The notes under the pieces: model-generated
What the model was told of the DNA's origin: nothing
Seen by the model: the letters and a program-made list of their open reading frames with translations, nothing else
The model's database searches: none
NCBI GenBank assembly: GCA_016287245.1
Contig: JAEEWG010000004.1
Span: 62,001-126,000 of the forward strand
DNA from: Clostridia bacterium
GTDB taxonomy: Bacteria > Bacillota > Clostridia > Saccharofermentanales > Saccharofermentanaceae
Length of the DNA stretch: 64,000 bases
Reading direction: 5' to 3'
Translations under genes and position numbers: made by a program
Shown: one piece after another, positions 16,212 through 24,159 of the stretch
Layout: the number at the start of each line of letters is the position of its first letter
Position numbering within the stretch: the stretch's first letter is position 1

Positions 16212-17207
16212 ATGGCAGATACGAAGAAAGTCCTCATGGTTTTTACTGGCGGAAATATTTCTACACGTCTTTCCAAAAAAGCTCTTGAACTCGGTACGGC
16301 ACCTTATGCGGTACTCGATGAAGCCGGCAGGTTCGGCAAGGATTTCACGATCATCGAACCGGTCGATGTTTGTTCCGAGAATTTCACCCCGCCGATGTAT
16401 AAAGTCCTTTTCGACACGATCAAGAAGGAAGTGGACAACGGAGACTACGGATGTGTCCTCATCGCCCACGGTTCCAACACCATGGCCTATACCGTTCAGC
16501 TCGCCAATCTCCTTCTTTCGGGCTATGAGATCCCGTTCGTATTCTTCGGCAGCAAGATCTCTCCAACGGAGGAAGAATCGGATGCCGTTACAAACCTCAA
16601 GGCCGCCTATGCACTTGCTATGGAAGTCAGCAAGGGAGTGTATGTGGTAGGTAAAGCCGCTGACGGCAAGATCTACGTCCACTACGGCGCTTACATGATG
16701 AGCCCGAACAGAAAGACCGATGACTACGCAAGTTATAAGAACCGTATCGCCGGCAAGATCACCGGCAAGAAGTTCGTTCCGAACGAAGATGTGGCCGCTC
16801 CGGAAGAATGCCCGAACGCCATGAAAAATCTGCGTGCATTAAGTAAGCTCATGACGCTTCCGCTCGAAGATACGATCCTCACGATCGATTCTCCGGTCTG
16901 CGTCAATTACATGAACTACAACATCGCACGCTCCGACTTTAAGTACGTACTGCAGCGTCTCCATTACGACGGTGCCGTCAATACACTTTCCGAGGATAAC
17001 CCCTTCTCGATCCTTTACCTGAAGAATGCCTGCGACCATTACGACAAGCAGGTCTTCGTGGCGCCGATCGACAGCTCGCACGTTCCTTCTCCTTCCACCA
17101 AGACGATCCTGGATGCGAAGATCAAGCCACTCTACGACATGCCTCTTGAAGCGGCCTGGGCATACCTGATGCTCAGTTCCTGGCTCGGCAAGCTGATCAA
17201 GAAGTGA
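16212..17207 (+). CDS. Asparaginase-family protein with altered catalytic motifs
   Basis: The 331-residue protein has the size and both signature regions of bacterial L-asparaginases, but key residues differ. Where active enzymes have Thr-Gly-Gly-Thr-Ile with the nucleophilic Thr, this one reads Thr-Gly-Gly-Asn15-Ile. Where they have His-Gly-Thr-Asp-Thr, this one reads His86-Gly-Ser88-Asn89-Thr. Both catalytic triads are therefore changed, although Ser88 could still serve as a nucleophile or binding residue. The C-terminal part also lacks clear similarity to known type I or II enzymes that I can recall. It may have another amidase activity or be a binding protein. It is cytoplasmic, with no signal peptide, and monocistronic. 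Confidence 0.7.
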   Translation: MADTKKVLMVFTGGNISTRLSKKALELGTAPYAVLDEAGRFGKDFTIIEPVDVCSENFTPPMYKVLFDTIKKEVDNGDYGCVLIAHGSNTMAYTVQLANLLLSGYEIPFVFFGSKISPTEEESDAVTNLKAAYALAMEVSKGVYVVGKAADGKIYVHYGAYMMSPNRKTDDYASYKNRIAGKITGKKFVPNEDVAAPEECPNAMKNLRALSKLMTLPLEDTILTIDSPVCVNYMNYNIARSDFKYVLQRLHYDGAVNTLSEDNPFSILYLKNACDHYDKQVFVAPIDSSHVPSPSTKTILDAKIKPLYDMPLEAAWAYLMLSSWLGKLIKK

Positions 17208-17233
17208 TCCTTCACCTTCTCTTCTAAAACACA

Positions 17234-17275
17234 AAAAAGGAGCGGTCTTTTCAGGACCGCTCCTTTCATTTTTTC
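17234..17275. terminator. Bidirectional rho-independent terminator
   Basis: Arms AAAGGAGCGGTC (17236-17247) and GACCGCTCCTTT pair around a short loop. An A run precedes and a T run follows, so it serves both convergent neighbours. Confidence 0.9.
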
Positions 17276-17293
17276 TTTTTTCGAAAAGATCCG

Positions 17294-19024
17294 TTACTTT
17301 TCATCTTCGATCTCGACCGGGACTGCCTCCATGACTTTTGTCTCGACATCGACGCCGTTTGCACCGAGGGCTTCTTTCCCTTTGATCGGATCTGCGATCG
17401 CGGCTACGAGCTTCTTCACTGTGTCGGGAAGCTCCTCTCCGTTCAGCGCATCATTTTCCAGATTCGCCTTGGCGAAGAGCTGCGGGATGCGGCCCAAAAC
17501 TCCGGTCAGGAGATCTCCGCCGCCTTCCTTTTTGTCACCGCCGCCGAAGTCATAGAACTTGGCATTCTTACCGACTTCTGCCATGACCGTGGCCACATTG
17601 GTCGCGATCTGGACTTTGGTGTTCTGCTCGATCTCGATCTTCTGCAGTTCGAAGTTGATCTTGTCGTTTGCCGCCTGGGCGTCCGAAAGAGCACGTGCGG
17701 CTTCGGCTTCCGCCTTACCCTTGGCTTCGATCGCCTCTGCCTCTGCCTTACCTTTTGCAGCGGTAGCAGCGGCTTCCGCTTCACCCTTTGCCTTGATGGC
17801 AATGGCCTCTGCATCAGCTTTCACTTTGGTCGCTTCCGCATCTGCTGCGGCTTCCGTCTTCTTGGCGGTCGCAGAACCTTCGGCCTCTTTCTTTCTGGCC
17901 TCGGCAGATGCTTCCGCTTCGCGGGTCTTTCTTACTGCGGCAGCTTCCGCTTCACCTGCAGCCGTCAGTTTCTTGGCTTCCGCCTCACCGGCAGCAGAGA
18001 CTTTGTGGGCCTCGGCAACACCTGCAGCTTCTGCCTTCTTTCTCTCGGCCTCAGCCTGTGCTTCGATGACCGTAGTTCTCTTGGCGGTCTCCGCTCTGGT
18101 AACTTCGACTTCCTGCTGCTTCAGAGCTGCGCGGTTGGCCTGCTCGGCCTTCATGACCTCGACGGCACCTTTCTTTTCCTCGAGCTGCTGATTGATCGCT
18201 TCCTGCTCCAGCTGGCCGGCCATTGCAGACTTCGCCTGCTCACGGGCCGTCTCTGCCTGGAACTGTGCTTTTCTGACATCTGTATCGCGCTGACGCTCTG
18301 CGATCGCCACCTGGGCATCGAGTTCCGCCTGCTGTGCAGCCAGATTCGTCATCGCTTTCTTTTCACGTACAGACTGCTCAGCTTCCGCGGAAATGTTGGC
18401 CGCATCTCTTCTGACGATCTCACGGTCTTTCGCCGCAAGATCCTGATAGTATGTACCACTTGTGACGTCCTCTACTTCATGGATGCTTAAGATCGCATTG
18501 AAGCCAAGGTCCTTCATCTGGCTGGCGATCGAAGCTTTGACCTGATCATCCAGCTGTTCCTTACCATTCATGACTTCTTCCGGAGTCATCTTGGCAATGA
18601 CGGCACGAACACCGCCGGATACGACATCGAGGATAACTCTTCTTAAGTCCTCGTCGTTCTTATCAAGGAAATTGCAGACAGCTCTCTGCAGGCTTTCCGG
18701 AGAAGAAATGTCCGGGCTGTAGGCGACCGCCCAGTCGATCTGGATCGGAACACCTGTCTGTGTCTTGGTGACATCACCGGTCACCTTTGCGGTACGGACA
18801 CAAAGATCGAAATACTTCGCTTTCTGGATGAAAGGAATCACGACGCGGCCGCCCGCTCTCTTGATCGTAGGATTGCCGTTTTTGTCTGTGGCACCTACAC
18901 CAGATACCACCAGCGCTTCGTTACCGTTAGCTGTCTTGATCATGGCGAACAGTGCGATAAACAGAATGATCGCAGCGCCGGCGATGTCAGCAATAATAAT
19001 GATTGTATTTGTGGATAATGGCAT
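17294..19024 (-). CDS. Flotillin-like SPFH-domain membrane protein
   Basis: The 576-residue protein starts with a single hydrophobic helix (about residues 7-29), followed by an SPFH/band 7 domain to about residue 210. A very long Ala/Glu/Lys-rich region (about 215-450) should form a coiled coil with short Ala-Glu-Gly/Ala-Glu-Ala repeats. The C-terminal 100 residues are globular and carry a Gly-rich stretch. This is the layout of bacterial flotillins (FloT/YuaG), which organise membrane microdomains and affect secretion and cell-wall enzymes. An AAAGGAGG site precedes the ATG. No NfeD-type partner is adjacent. The repeat-rich part is also the reason for the long antisense open frames on the other strand. 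Confidence 0.88.
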   Translation of the reverse strand: MPLSTNTIIIIADIAGAAIILFIALFAMIKTANGNEALVVSGVGATDKNGNPTIKRAGGRVVIPFIQKAKYFDLCVRTAKVTGDVTKTQTGVPIQIDWAVAYSPDISSPESLQRAVCNFLDKNDEDLRRVILDVVSGGVRAVIAKMTPEEVMNGKEQLDDQVKASIASQMKDLGFNAILSIHEVEDVTSGTYYQDLAAKDREIVRRDAANISAEAEQSVREKKAMTNLAAQQAELDAQVAIAERQRDTDVRKAQFQAETAREQAKSAMAGQLEQEAINQQLEEKKGAVEVMKAEQANRAALKQQEVEVTRAETAKRTTVIEAQAEAERKKAEAAGVAEAHKVSAAGEAEAKKLTAAGEAEAAAVRKTREAEASAEARKKEAEGSATAKKTEAAADAEATKVKADAEAIAIKAKGEAEAAATAAKGKAEAEAIEAKGKAEAEAARALSDAQAANDKINFELQKIEIEQNTKVQIATNVATVMAEVGKNAKFYDFGGGDKKEGGGDLLTGVLGRIPQLFAKANLENDALNGEELPDTVKKLVAAIADPIKGKEALGANGVDVETKVMEAVPVEIEDEK

Positions 19025-19353
19025 CTTAGTTACCTCCTTTAAGGTTTACACGTTCCTCTACAGGAGACCATCGCTCCTGTATTGACTAAAATGTTAAAGG
19101 ATTCCCGTTTTGGAATAAATCGAAATCCGTGAGAGATACATATTCATTATTCAGCCCCCGGTTGCAAATACGATATGCCATGGATATTCCGCTCTGCAAA
19201 TAGAGATTCCGATGAAAAAGGAGCGGCCTGAAAGCCCTGTTTTTCAAGGAATTGCTGGCAAATGTGAAGAAAATGTGTGCAAATATGAAGTGGCCTTCAA
19301 CATTTTTATAATTGCGTTAACAGAATGATGATTTCTTTTTATCTGCACAAAGG

Positions 19354-19513
19354 TATAATGACAATGGAAGCGGTTGATGACCCCTTCCCAGGGAAGCTTA
19401 ATCAGACCCGGTTGTTGAGTTTGTGTTTTGGGTTCTAGCTTACCACCATATAACTTCAAAGTGCTTCATAATAACTCCGGGCAGTCTTCCACGAAAGGCT
19501 GCTTTCTTTTTAC
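19354..19513 (+). ncRNA. Candidate structured small RNA with its own promoter and terminator
   Basis: In a 620-base gap with no credible gene (19025-19644), a perfect TATAAT lies at 19354-19359. Seven bases on, GGAAG (19366-19370) can pair with CTTCC (19486-19490). CGG (19371-19373) can pair with CCG (19477-19479), and GATGA with TTCAT. An inner hairpin pairs AAGCT and AGACCC with GGGTTCT and AGCTT around a 20-base loop. An alternative 8-bp hairpin, GCAGTCTT with AAGGCTGC, followed by TTTCTTTTT forms a terminator at the 3' end. The long closed stem with an internal bulge and end terminator is reminiscent of 6S RNA, but I cannot identify the family. The rest of the gap is A/T-rich and empty apart from the proB terminator. 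Confidence 0.4.
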
Positions 19514-19579
19514 CCCGAAAAACGCATTTCCGTTTTTCCCTGAAAAACAGGCCACCGGTCGATCTTTAGAATAATGAGA

Positions 19580-19620
19580 AAAAGGCGCTGATCCTCTTTC
19601 GGGATCGCGCCTTCTTTTTT
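19580..19620 (-). terminator. Rho-independent terminator of proB
   Basis: Arms AAGGCGC-GATCC and GGATC-GCGCCTT, with a small bulge, form a strong stem around a CTCTTTC loop. The stem is flanked by A-rich sequence on the left, which reads as a T run on the minus strand. Confidence 0.8.
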
Positions 19621-19644
19621 CATTCTATAAAGTATGGTCTCTTC

Positions 19645-20469
19645 TTACTTTTTCGGGACGAAAAGAGTGCCGATATCTTCGCCATCCAGGATATCTTCCA
19701 GGATCTGGGACTGGGAGCCTTCTGCGATGACGCCGGCGATCCCGTGATCCATCAGCATGCCCATGGCAATGATCTTCGTCTGCATTCCACCGGTTCCGAG
19801 AGCAGATCCTGCTCCGCCGGCGCTCTTAAGAAGTGCATCGTCGATCTCATGAACGACAGAGATGCGCTTGGCATCCGGATTCTCCTTCGGGTTGCTGTCA
19901 TAGACCGCATCGATATCGGAAAGGATGATCAGAAGATCCGCATTCACGACGCGGGCAACAAGCGCAGAGAGCGTATCGTTATCACCGAAAGTTCCGGCAT
20001 GCGGGATCTCGGCCGTGGATACGGTGTCGTTTTCGTTAACGACCGGCAGGATGCCCTTTTCGATCAGCGCCTCCATAGTATTCGAGATATTCTCACGTGT
20101 GATCGGATCGTCGATACCGTCCTTGGTCAGGAGGATCTGGGCGACAACACGGGAATATTCCGCGAAGCAGCGGCTGTAAACATTCATCAGTTCGCACTGT
20201 CCGACAGCGGCGACGGCCTGCTTATCACGCATCTCGCTCGGTCGCTCGGGAAGATCAAGGCATCCGACGCCAACACCGATAGCACCGGAAGTCACCAGTA
20301 CGACCTCGCGACCGGAATTCATCAGATCTGCGATGGCTCTGGCCAGACGGTCCATGTTCCGCATGTTCATGCGGCCGTTTCCATAGGTGATCGTCGATGT
20401 TCCGACTTTGACCACGACACGCTTCGCGTTAGTGATCAGATTACGGCCCATCTTTTCTTCTTCGCTCAT
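19645..20469 (-). CDS. proB: Glutamate 5-kinase, short form without PUA domain
   Basis: ProB phosphorylates glutamate in the first step of proline synthesis. The 274-residue product has the amino-acid kinase fold markers Val-Lys-Val-Gly-Thr-Ser-Thr, Val-Thr-Ser-Gly-Ala-Ile-Gly-Val-Gly, Val-Asn-Glu-Asn-Asp-Thr-Val, Phe-Gly-Asp-Asn-Asp-Thr-Leu-Ser and Gly-Thr-Gly-Gly-Met-Gln-Thr-Lys. It ends soon after the kinase domain and so lacks the C-terminal PUA domain seen in the E. coli enzyme. The start at 20469 is chosen for a GAGG upstream; a GTG at 20511 and an ATG at 20451 are alternatives. proA and proC are not in the window. Confidence 0.9.
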   Translation of the reverse strand: MSEEEKMGRNLITNAKRVVVKVGTSTITYGNGRMNMRNMDRLARAIADLMNSGREVVLVTSGAIGVGVGCLDLPERPSEMRDKQAVAAVGQCELMNVYSRCFAEYSRVVAQILLTKDGIDDPITRENISNTMEALIEKGILPVVNENDTVSTAEIPHAGTFGDNDTLSALVARVVNADLLIILSDIDAVYDSNPKENPDAKRISVVHEIDDALLKSAGGAGSALGTGGMQTKIIAMGMLMDHGIAGVIAEGSQSQILEDILDGEDIGTLFVPKK

Positions 20470-20728
20470 TCCTTCGACCTCATCAGATAGTACTTCTGCA
20501 GGTTCCGCCACCCGAAAATACAGCGGCTCTTACTCTGCAGCACCATTTAGAATAATATCTTCTATTATAAAATGCAAATCTTTTTTCCACGAAATGCTTC
20601 CGTTTTCTTCCTTTCTTCATGCAAAGAGGCAGAAAAGCTTTAGGTTTTCCCCTCTTCGGATGTGATATAATGTGTGCGTATTGGGGTCAAAGGGGTCTTT
20701 TCTCTAACAAATAACAGGAGGATTGTTA

Positions 20729-21850
20729 GTGAAAAAAGTAATCGGGACATTCCGTCGCATCGCTACACTGGGCATAGCGTCCATGCTTTTTGCATCTGCA
20801 GTTTTCTGCACATCTTGTGATTCTCGAAAAGAACTGGTCATCTACAACTGGGGCGATTTTATAGCCGCCGATACCATCGCAAAGTTCGAGAAAGCCTATC
20901 CGAAATATAAGGTCATCTACAGGACCTTCGAAGATAACGAGACGATGTACCCGAACCTCAACAATTCCTACGACGTCATCGTTCCCTCTGAATACATGGT
21001 CACGAGACTTCTCCGCGAGAACCGCCTGCGCGACCTCGACTGGGACAGACTTCCGAATGTCACGAAATATATGGATCCGATGTTCCGCTCGGTAAAATAC
21101 TCGACGGACAAGAAGATCAACGAGGGGATGTTAAACTATGCGATCCCCTATCTTTACTGTACCGTCGGCCTCGTCTACGATGCCAACCGTGTGGATCTTC
21201 CGATGAATTCCACAGATCCGCAGGAGATCTGGAGAGTGCTTTTCGATGAGCAGTATAAAGGCCAGATCGGTATGTACCGGAGCATGAGAGAATCCATCGG
21301 TGTGGCTCTGAACTACTTAGGGTACAGCATCAACACGCTGGACGAAGAGGAACTCGAGCAGGCAAAAGAGCTTCTTCTGAATCAGAAGGAGAACGTCGCT
21401 CCGGCACTGGGTATCGATAACTTGAAGAACCAGATGGCACAGGGCGATCTGGCGGCATCCGTCGCCTGGTCCGGTGACCATATCGTTATTCTCGACCGCA
21501 TCAAAGAACTCGGAAAGACCGGCAACATCGATATGCGATTCGTCCTCCCCGAGGGCAGCAACTGGTCCATCGACATGATGTGCATCCCGACAAATGCGAA
21601 GAACGTCAACGGTGCCCACGACTTCATCAACTTCATGTATGAGCCGGACATCGCTCTGCGCAACTGCCAGTTCGTCGGCTATTCCACACCGAACACCGCC
21701 GCACGCGAAATGCTCGACCCGAAGGTCGCCAACAACCCGTGCTACTACCCGGACGAGGCCACTTTCGAACACCTCGAAGTATATTACACCTCCGAGGAAT
21801 ACGACGAGAAATACGAAGCGATCTGGCGTTCGGTCGGAGCTTCTTTCTGA
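20729..21850 (+). CDS. potD: PotD-type polyamine ABC transporter substrate-binding lipoprotein
   Basis: The GTG at 20729 is chosen because AGGAGG at 20716-20721 is 7 bases upstream; a TTG at 20723 is too close. The 373-residue product has a signal peptide ending in Cys-Thr-Ser-Cys. Its mature start Leu-Val-Ile-Tyr-Asn-Trp-Gly-Asp-Phe/Ile is diagnostic of spermidine/putrescine-binding PotD/PotF proteins. A Trp-Ser-Gly-Asp-His segment and the late Phe-Ile-Asn-Phe-Met-Tyr-Glu-Pro motif also fit. The cognate permease and ATPase genes (potABC) are not beside it: upstream is proB on the other strand, downstream a membrane protein. It may be an orphan or work with a transporter elsewhere. Confidence 0.88.
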   Translation: MKKVIGTFRRIATLGIASMLFASAVFCTSCDSRKELVIYNWGDFIAADTIAKFEKAYPKYKVIYRTFEDNETMYPNLNNSYDVIVPSEYMVTRLLRENRLRDLDWDRLPNVTKYMDPMFRSVKYSTDKKINEGMLNYAIPYLYCTVGLVYDANRVDLPMNSTDPQEIWRVLFDEQYKGQIGMYRSMRESIGVALNYLGYSINTLDEEELEQAKELLLNQKENVAPALGIDNLKNQMAQGDLAASVAWSGDHIVILDRIKELGKTGNIDMRFVLPEGSNWSIDMMCIPTNAKNVNGAHDFINFMYEPDIALRNCQFVGYSTPNTAAREMLDPKVANNPCYYPDEATFEHLEVYYTSEEYDEKYEAIWRSVGASF

Positions 21851-21856
21851 TGTACT

Positions 21857-22390
21857 ATGAGATTTGAGCCGATCGAAAAAAGGACCGATAAAGATAACTC
21901 CATCCTGTTTTATATGAGATCTTCCCTTGTGCCCGTTTTCGCGGACCTGATCATCTCCTGCTGCATGGGTTCCCTTTATCTTTTTACCGACATGACTTCC
22001 CGATTCGGACGCTATATCGGCATCCTCGCCTTCGGCTTCTGGCTCATCGCTTTTTTAGGATTCATGCTCGCTCTCGTGGCTCGTCTCAGCACACTGGTCT
22101 TCGTCACCAAGTACCGTCTCTACGGACAGATCTACCGTTTCCTCCCCTCACATAGAAGGATCGAGATCTCCCTTACCGAGATCAAGGACATCGAGATCCG
22201 TTCCACCATCGGCACGAAGGTCTTCCACTACGCTCATCTTATCATTCACCCGTATAACGGCAAAAAGATCTTCCTGCGAAACATCAGAAACGCCGAAGAA
22301 CTCGCGATGATCATTCTAAAACTGCAAGATAAACTCCAGCGCAAGCAGACCGGGGCATCCGGAGAAAATGAGAATTCCGAAAAACAATAA
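21857..22390 (+). CDS. Membrane protein with a PH-like (bPH2/DUF304) domain
   Basis: The 177-residue product has two hydrophobic segments (about residues 24-46 and 53-80). They are followed by a beta-rich cytoplasmic region starting Val-Thr-Lys-Tyr-Arg-Leu-Tyr-Gly and containing a Glu-Ile-Lys-Asp-Ile-Glu-Ile segment, like bacterial PH (DUF304) domains. The C-terminus is a charged helix. It starts 6 bases after the potD stop and has no strong ribosome binding site, so it may be translationally coupled to potD. The function is unknown. Confidence 0.6.
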   Translation: MRFEPIEKRTDKDNSILFYMRSSLVPVFADLIISCCMGSLYLFTDMTSRFGRYIGILAFGFWLIAFLGFMLALVARLSTLVFVTKYRLYGQIYRFLPSHRRIEISLTEIKDIEIRSTIGTKVFHYAHLIIHPYNGKKIFLRNIRNAEELAMIILKLQDKLQRKQTGASGENENSEKQ

Positions 22391-22468
22391 AACCAGAAAA
22401 ATGCTTTCGACACGCCTCCGCAGGCTCCGCCGAGGACTAGCGGGAGAAACATTTTTCTGGTTTTTGAT
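22390..22468. terminator. Extended hairpin between convergent genes
   Basis: A perfect 14-bp outer stem pairs 22390-22403 (AAACCAGAAAAATG) with 22450-22463 (CATTTTTCTGGTTT). It encloses a 46-base loop that holds further G/C-rich arms such as CCTCCGCAG. A T run follows the right arm. It overlaps the stop of the upstream gene by one base and ends 10 bases before the NUDIX gene stop, so it can terminate both. Confidence 0.6.
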
Positions 22469-22477
22469 TGTTTGGAT

Positions 22478-23014
22478 TTATTTCAGCTTTTCGCTGGCGT
22501 GGGCACCATACTGGGATCGCATCGCGAAACAAAGATCGATCAGGCTCTCGTGGTATGTGATGAACTTTTCGCTTCGGATCAGGTCAAGGATCTCCTCACG
22601 GGTCGCCCAGCGGACAGCCTGGACCTCTTCCTCTTGAAGAAGAAGAGAGGCGGGATCCAGATCTTTCATGATCAGGTAGTAATCATCGAATCCGTGTTCC
22701 CAGTTCATGGTGAAGTGGGGAACGATCCCCGTAAAGTCTATATCCAGACCGATCTCTTCCAGCACCTCTCTATGCGCCGCATCCTGCGAGGTCTCCCCCG
22801 AACGGGAACAGCCGCCCACAGACAGGTCCCACAGATCCGACCAGTCGCTCTTAAACGGCTGGCGCTGCTGGATCAGCATCTTTCCTTCCGAATTAAAAAT
22901 GCAGATATGCACGACCATACGGAACTGGCCTTCCGCCGGCTTTTCTCCACGCGTGACCACATCACCTGTCTTCACGCGATGCATATCATATACGTCCCAC
23001 TGTTCTTTTCCCAT
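22478..23014 (-). CDS. NUDIX hydrolase
   Basis: The 178-residue product contains a complete Nudix box, Gly-X5-Glu-X7-Arg-Glu-Val-Leu-Glu-Glu-Ile-Gly-Leu, at about residues 76-98. This box binds Mg2+ and hydrolyses nucleoside-diphosphate-linked compounds. The surroundings (a Gln-Gln-Arg stretch before the box, Trp-Asp-Leu-Ser just before the first Gly) resemble the IPP-isomerase-like/YfcD branch, whose substrates are poorly known. Met at 23014 is chosen because GAGGA lies 6 bases upstream; the frame extends to a TTG at 23026. The gene begins just after the GH43 terminator. Confidence 0.88.
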   Translation of the reverse strand: MGKEQWDVYDMHRVKTGDVVTRGEKPAEGQFRMVVHICIFNSEGKMLIQQRQPFKSDWSDLWDLSVGGCSRSGETSQDAAHREVLEEIGLDIDFTGIVPHFTMNWEHGFDDYYLIMKDLDPASLLLQEEEVQAVRWATREEILDLIRSEKFITYHESLIDLCFAMRSQYGAHASEKLK

Positions 23015-23037
23015 AGTTATCCTCAATCTTTCAAAAA

Positions 23038-23069
23038 AAGAAGCGTTCCCTTTTGAAGGAACGCTTCAG
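23038..23069 (-). terminator. Rho-independent terminator of the GH43 gene
   Basis: Arms GAAGCGTTCC and GGAACGCTTC form a 10-bp stem with an 8-base loop and a seven-T run on the minus strand. The NUDIX gene begins only about 25 bases beyond it. Confidence 0.85.
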
Positions 23070-23080
23070 GATGATCTTTC

Positions 23081-24070
23081 TTAGAATTCGTAAGGTTTGA
23101 TCGTCTGGATCGTACCGTCCTCGTTGTACTTGAGTTCCGTGTACTTGACGCAGCGGCGGTGGTTGATACCGTTGCTGAGCTCGCAGTCGTGATAGAACAG
23201 ATACCACTTGCCCTTGTACTCCACGATAGAGTGGTGTGTCGTCCAGCCGATGACCGGCTCCATGATGCGTCCTCTGTATGTGAAAGGACCGTCCGGGTTT
23301 TCAGATGTCGCATATACGAGATAGTGTGTCGTACCTGTCGAGTAGGAGAGGTAATAAAGTCCGTTGTACTTATGCATCCACGGGCCTTCGAAATATCTTC
23401 TGTCCTCATCCTCTGCAAGAAGCGGCTGACCGTTCTCGTCCAGGATCTCCAGATGCTTCGGTTCTGTCTTAAAGGACTTCATGTCGTCGTTTAATTCAGC
23501 GAACATCGGTCCCAGAGCCTTATCTTTTCCGACCGGGCGCGGTGTGTTCTCATCAAACTTACCTGTCTGCCACATCTCGAGCTGGCCGCCCCAGAGGCCG
23601 CCGTAATAGATATAGGAACGTCCGTCGTCATCTACGAGGACCGCCGGATCGATGCTGTAAGAACCTTCGATATAGTTATCTTCCGGTGTAAAAGGACCTT
23701 CCGGCTTATCAGATACAGCAACACCAATACGGAAGATGCCGTCCTTGTCACGGGCCGGGAAATAAAGATAATACTTGCCATTCTTATAGGCGCAGTCCGG
23801 AGCCCACATCTGCTTGCTGACCCACGGAACATTCTTCATGTGAAGCGCTTCACCGTTATCTACACAATCGGAATCCAGATCGTCCAAAGAGAGAATGTGG
23901 TAATCCTCCATTCTGTACTCATCGCCGTCATCGTTATCTTCCCCATCGTGCGGGATATCGTGAGACGGATAGACATAGATCTTACCGTTAAAAACGTGAG
24001 CAGACGGGTCTGCTGTAAAAATATTCGTTACCAGAGGAGTTCTTTCTTTCATAACGGTTCTCGCTTTCAT
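23081..24070 (-). CDS. Glycoside hydrolase family 43 (arabinofuranosidase/xylosidase type), intracellular
   Basis: The 329-residue enzyme shows the five-bladed propeller hallmarks of GH43. There is an early Ala-Asp-Pro-Ser segment with the catalytic base Asp, a Ser-Ile-Asp-Pro-Ala-Val segment with the pKa-modulating Asp, and a Phe-Glu-Gly-Pro-Trp motif with the acid Glu. Trp-Ala-Pro-Asp and repeated Tyr-Tyr-Leu-Tyr/Ser strands also fit. There is no signal peptide, so it probably acts on imported arabino- or xylo-oligosaccharides in the cytoplasm. Met7 (24052) is an alternative start. No sugar transporter is next to it. Confidence 0.88.
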   Translation of the reverse strand: MKARTVMKERTPLVTNIFTADPSAHVFNGKIYVYPSHDIPHDGEDNDDGDEYRMEDYHILSLDDLDSDCVDNGEALHMKNVPWVSKQMWAPDCAYKNGKYYLYFPARDKDGIFRIGVAVSDKPEGPFTPEDNYIEGSYSIDPAVLVDDDGRSYIYYGGLWGGQLEMWQTGKFDENTPRPVGKDKALGPMFAELNDDMKSFKTEPKHLEILDENGQPLLAEDEDRRYFEGPWMHKYNGLYYLSYSTGTTHYLVYATSENPDGPFTYRGRIMEPVIGWTTHHSIVEYKGKWYLFYHDCELSNGINHRRCVKYTELKYNEDGTIQTIKPYEF

Positions 24071-24159
24071 TGTTTTTCGTTAACATACTAATGATATCAC
24101 ACATTAATTATGTTCCATACTATTCTTTTGCTCTGTTATTGCATTATTTGAGAGCAGTT

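Noticed and set aside
17559..18191. Ala/Ser-rich plus-strand frame opposite the flotillin coiled coil
   Set aside because: Arises from the Ala/Glu/Lys repeats read on the other strand.
19244..19459. 71-residue minus-strand frame in the 19.0-19.6 kb gap
   Set aside because: No ribosome binding site, odd composition, and it runs antisense to the better supported structured RNA with its own TATAAT and terminator.
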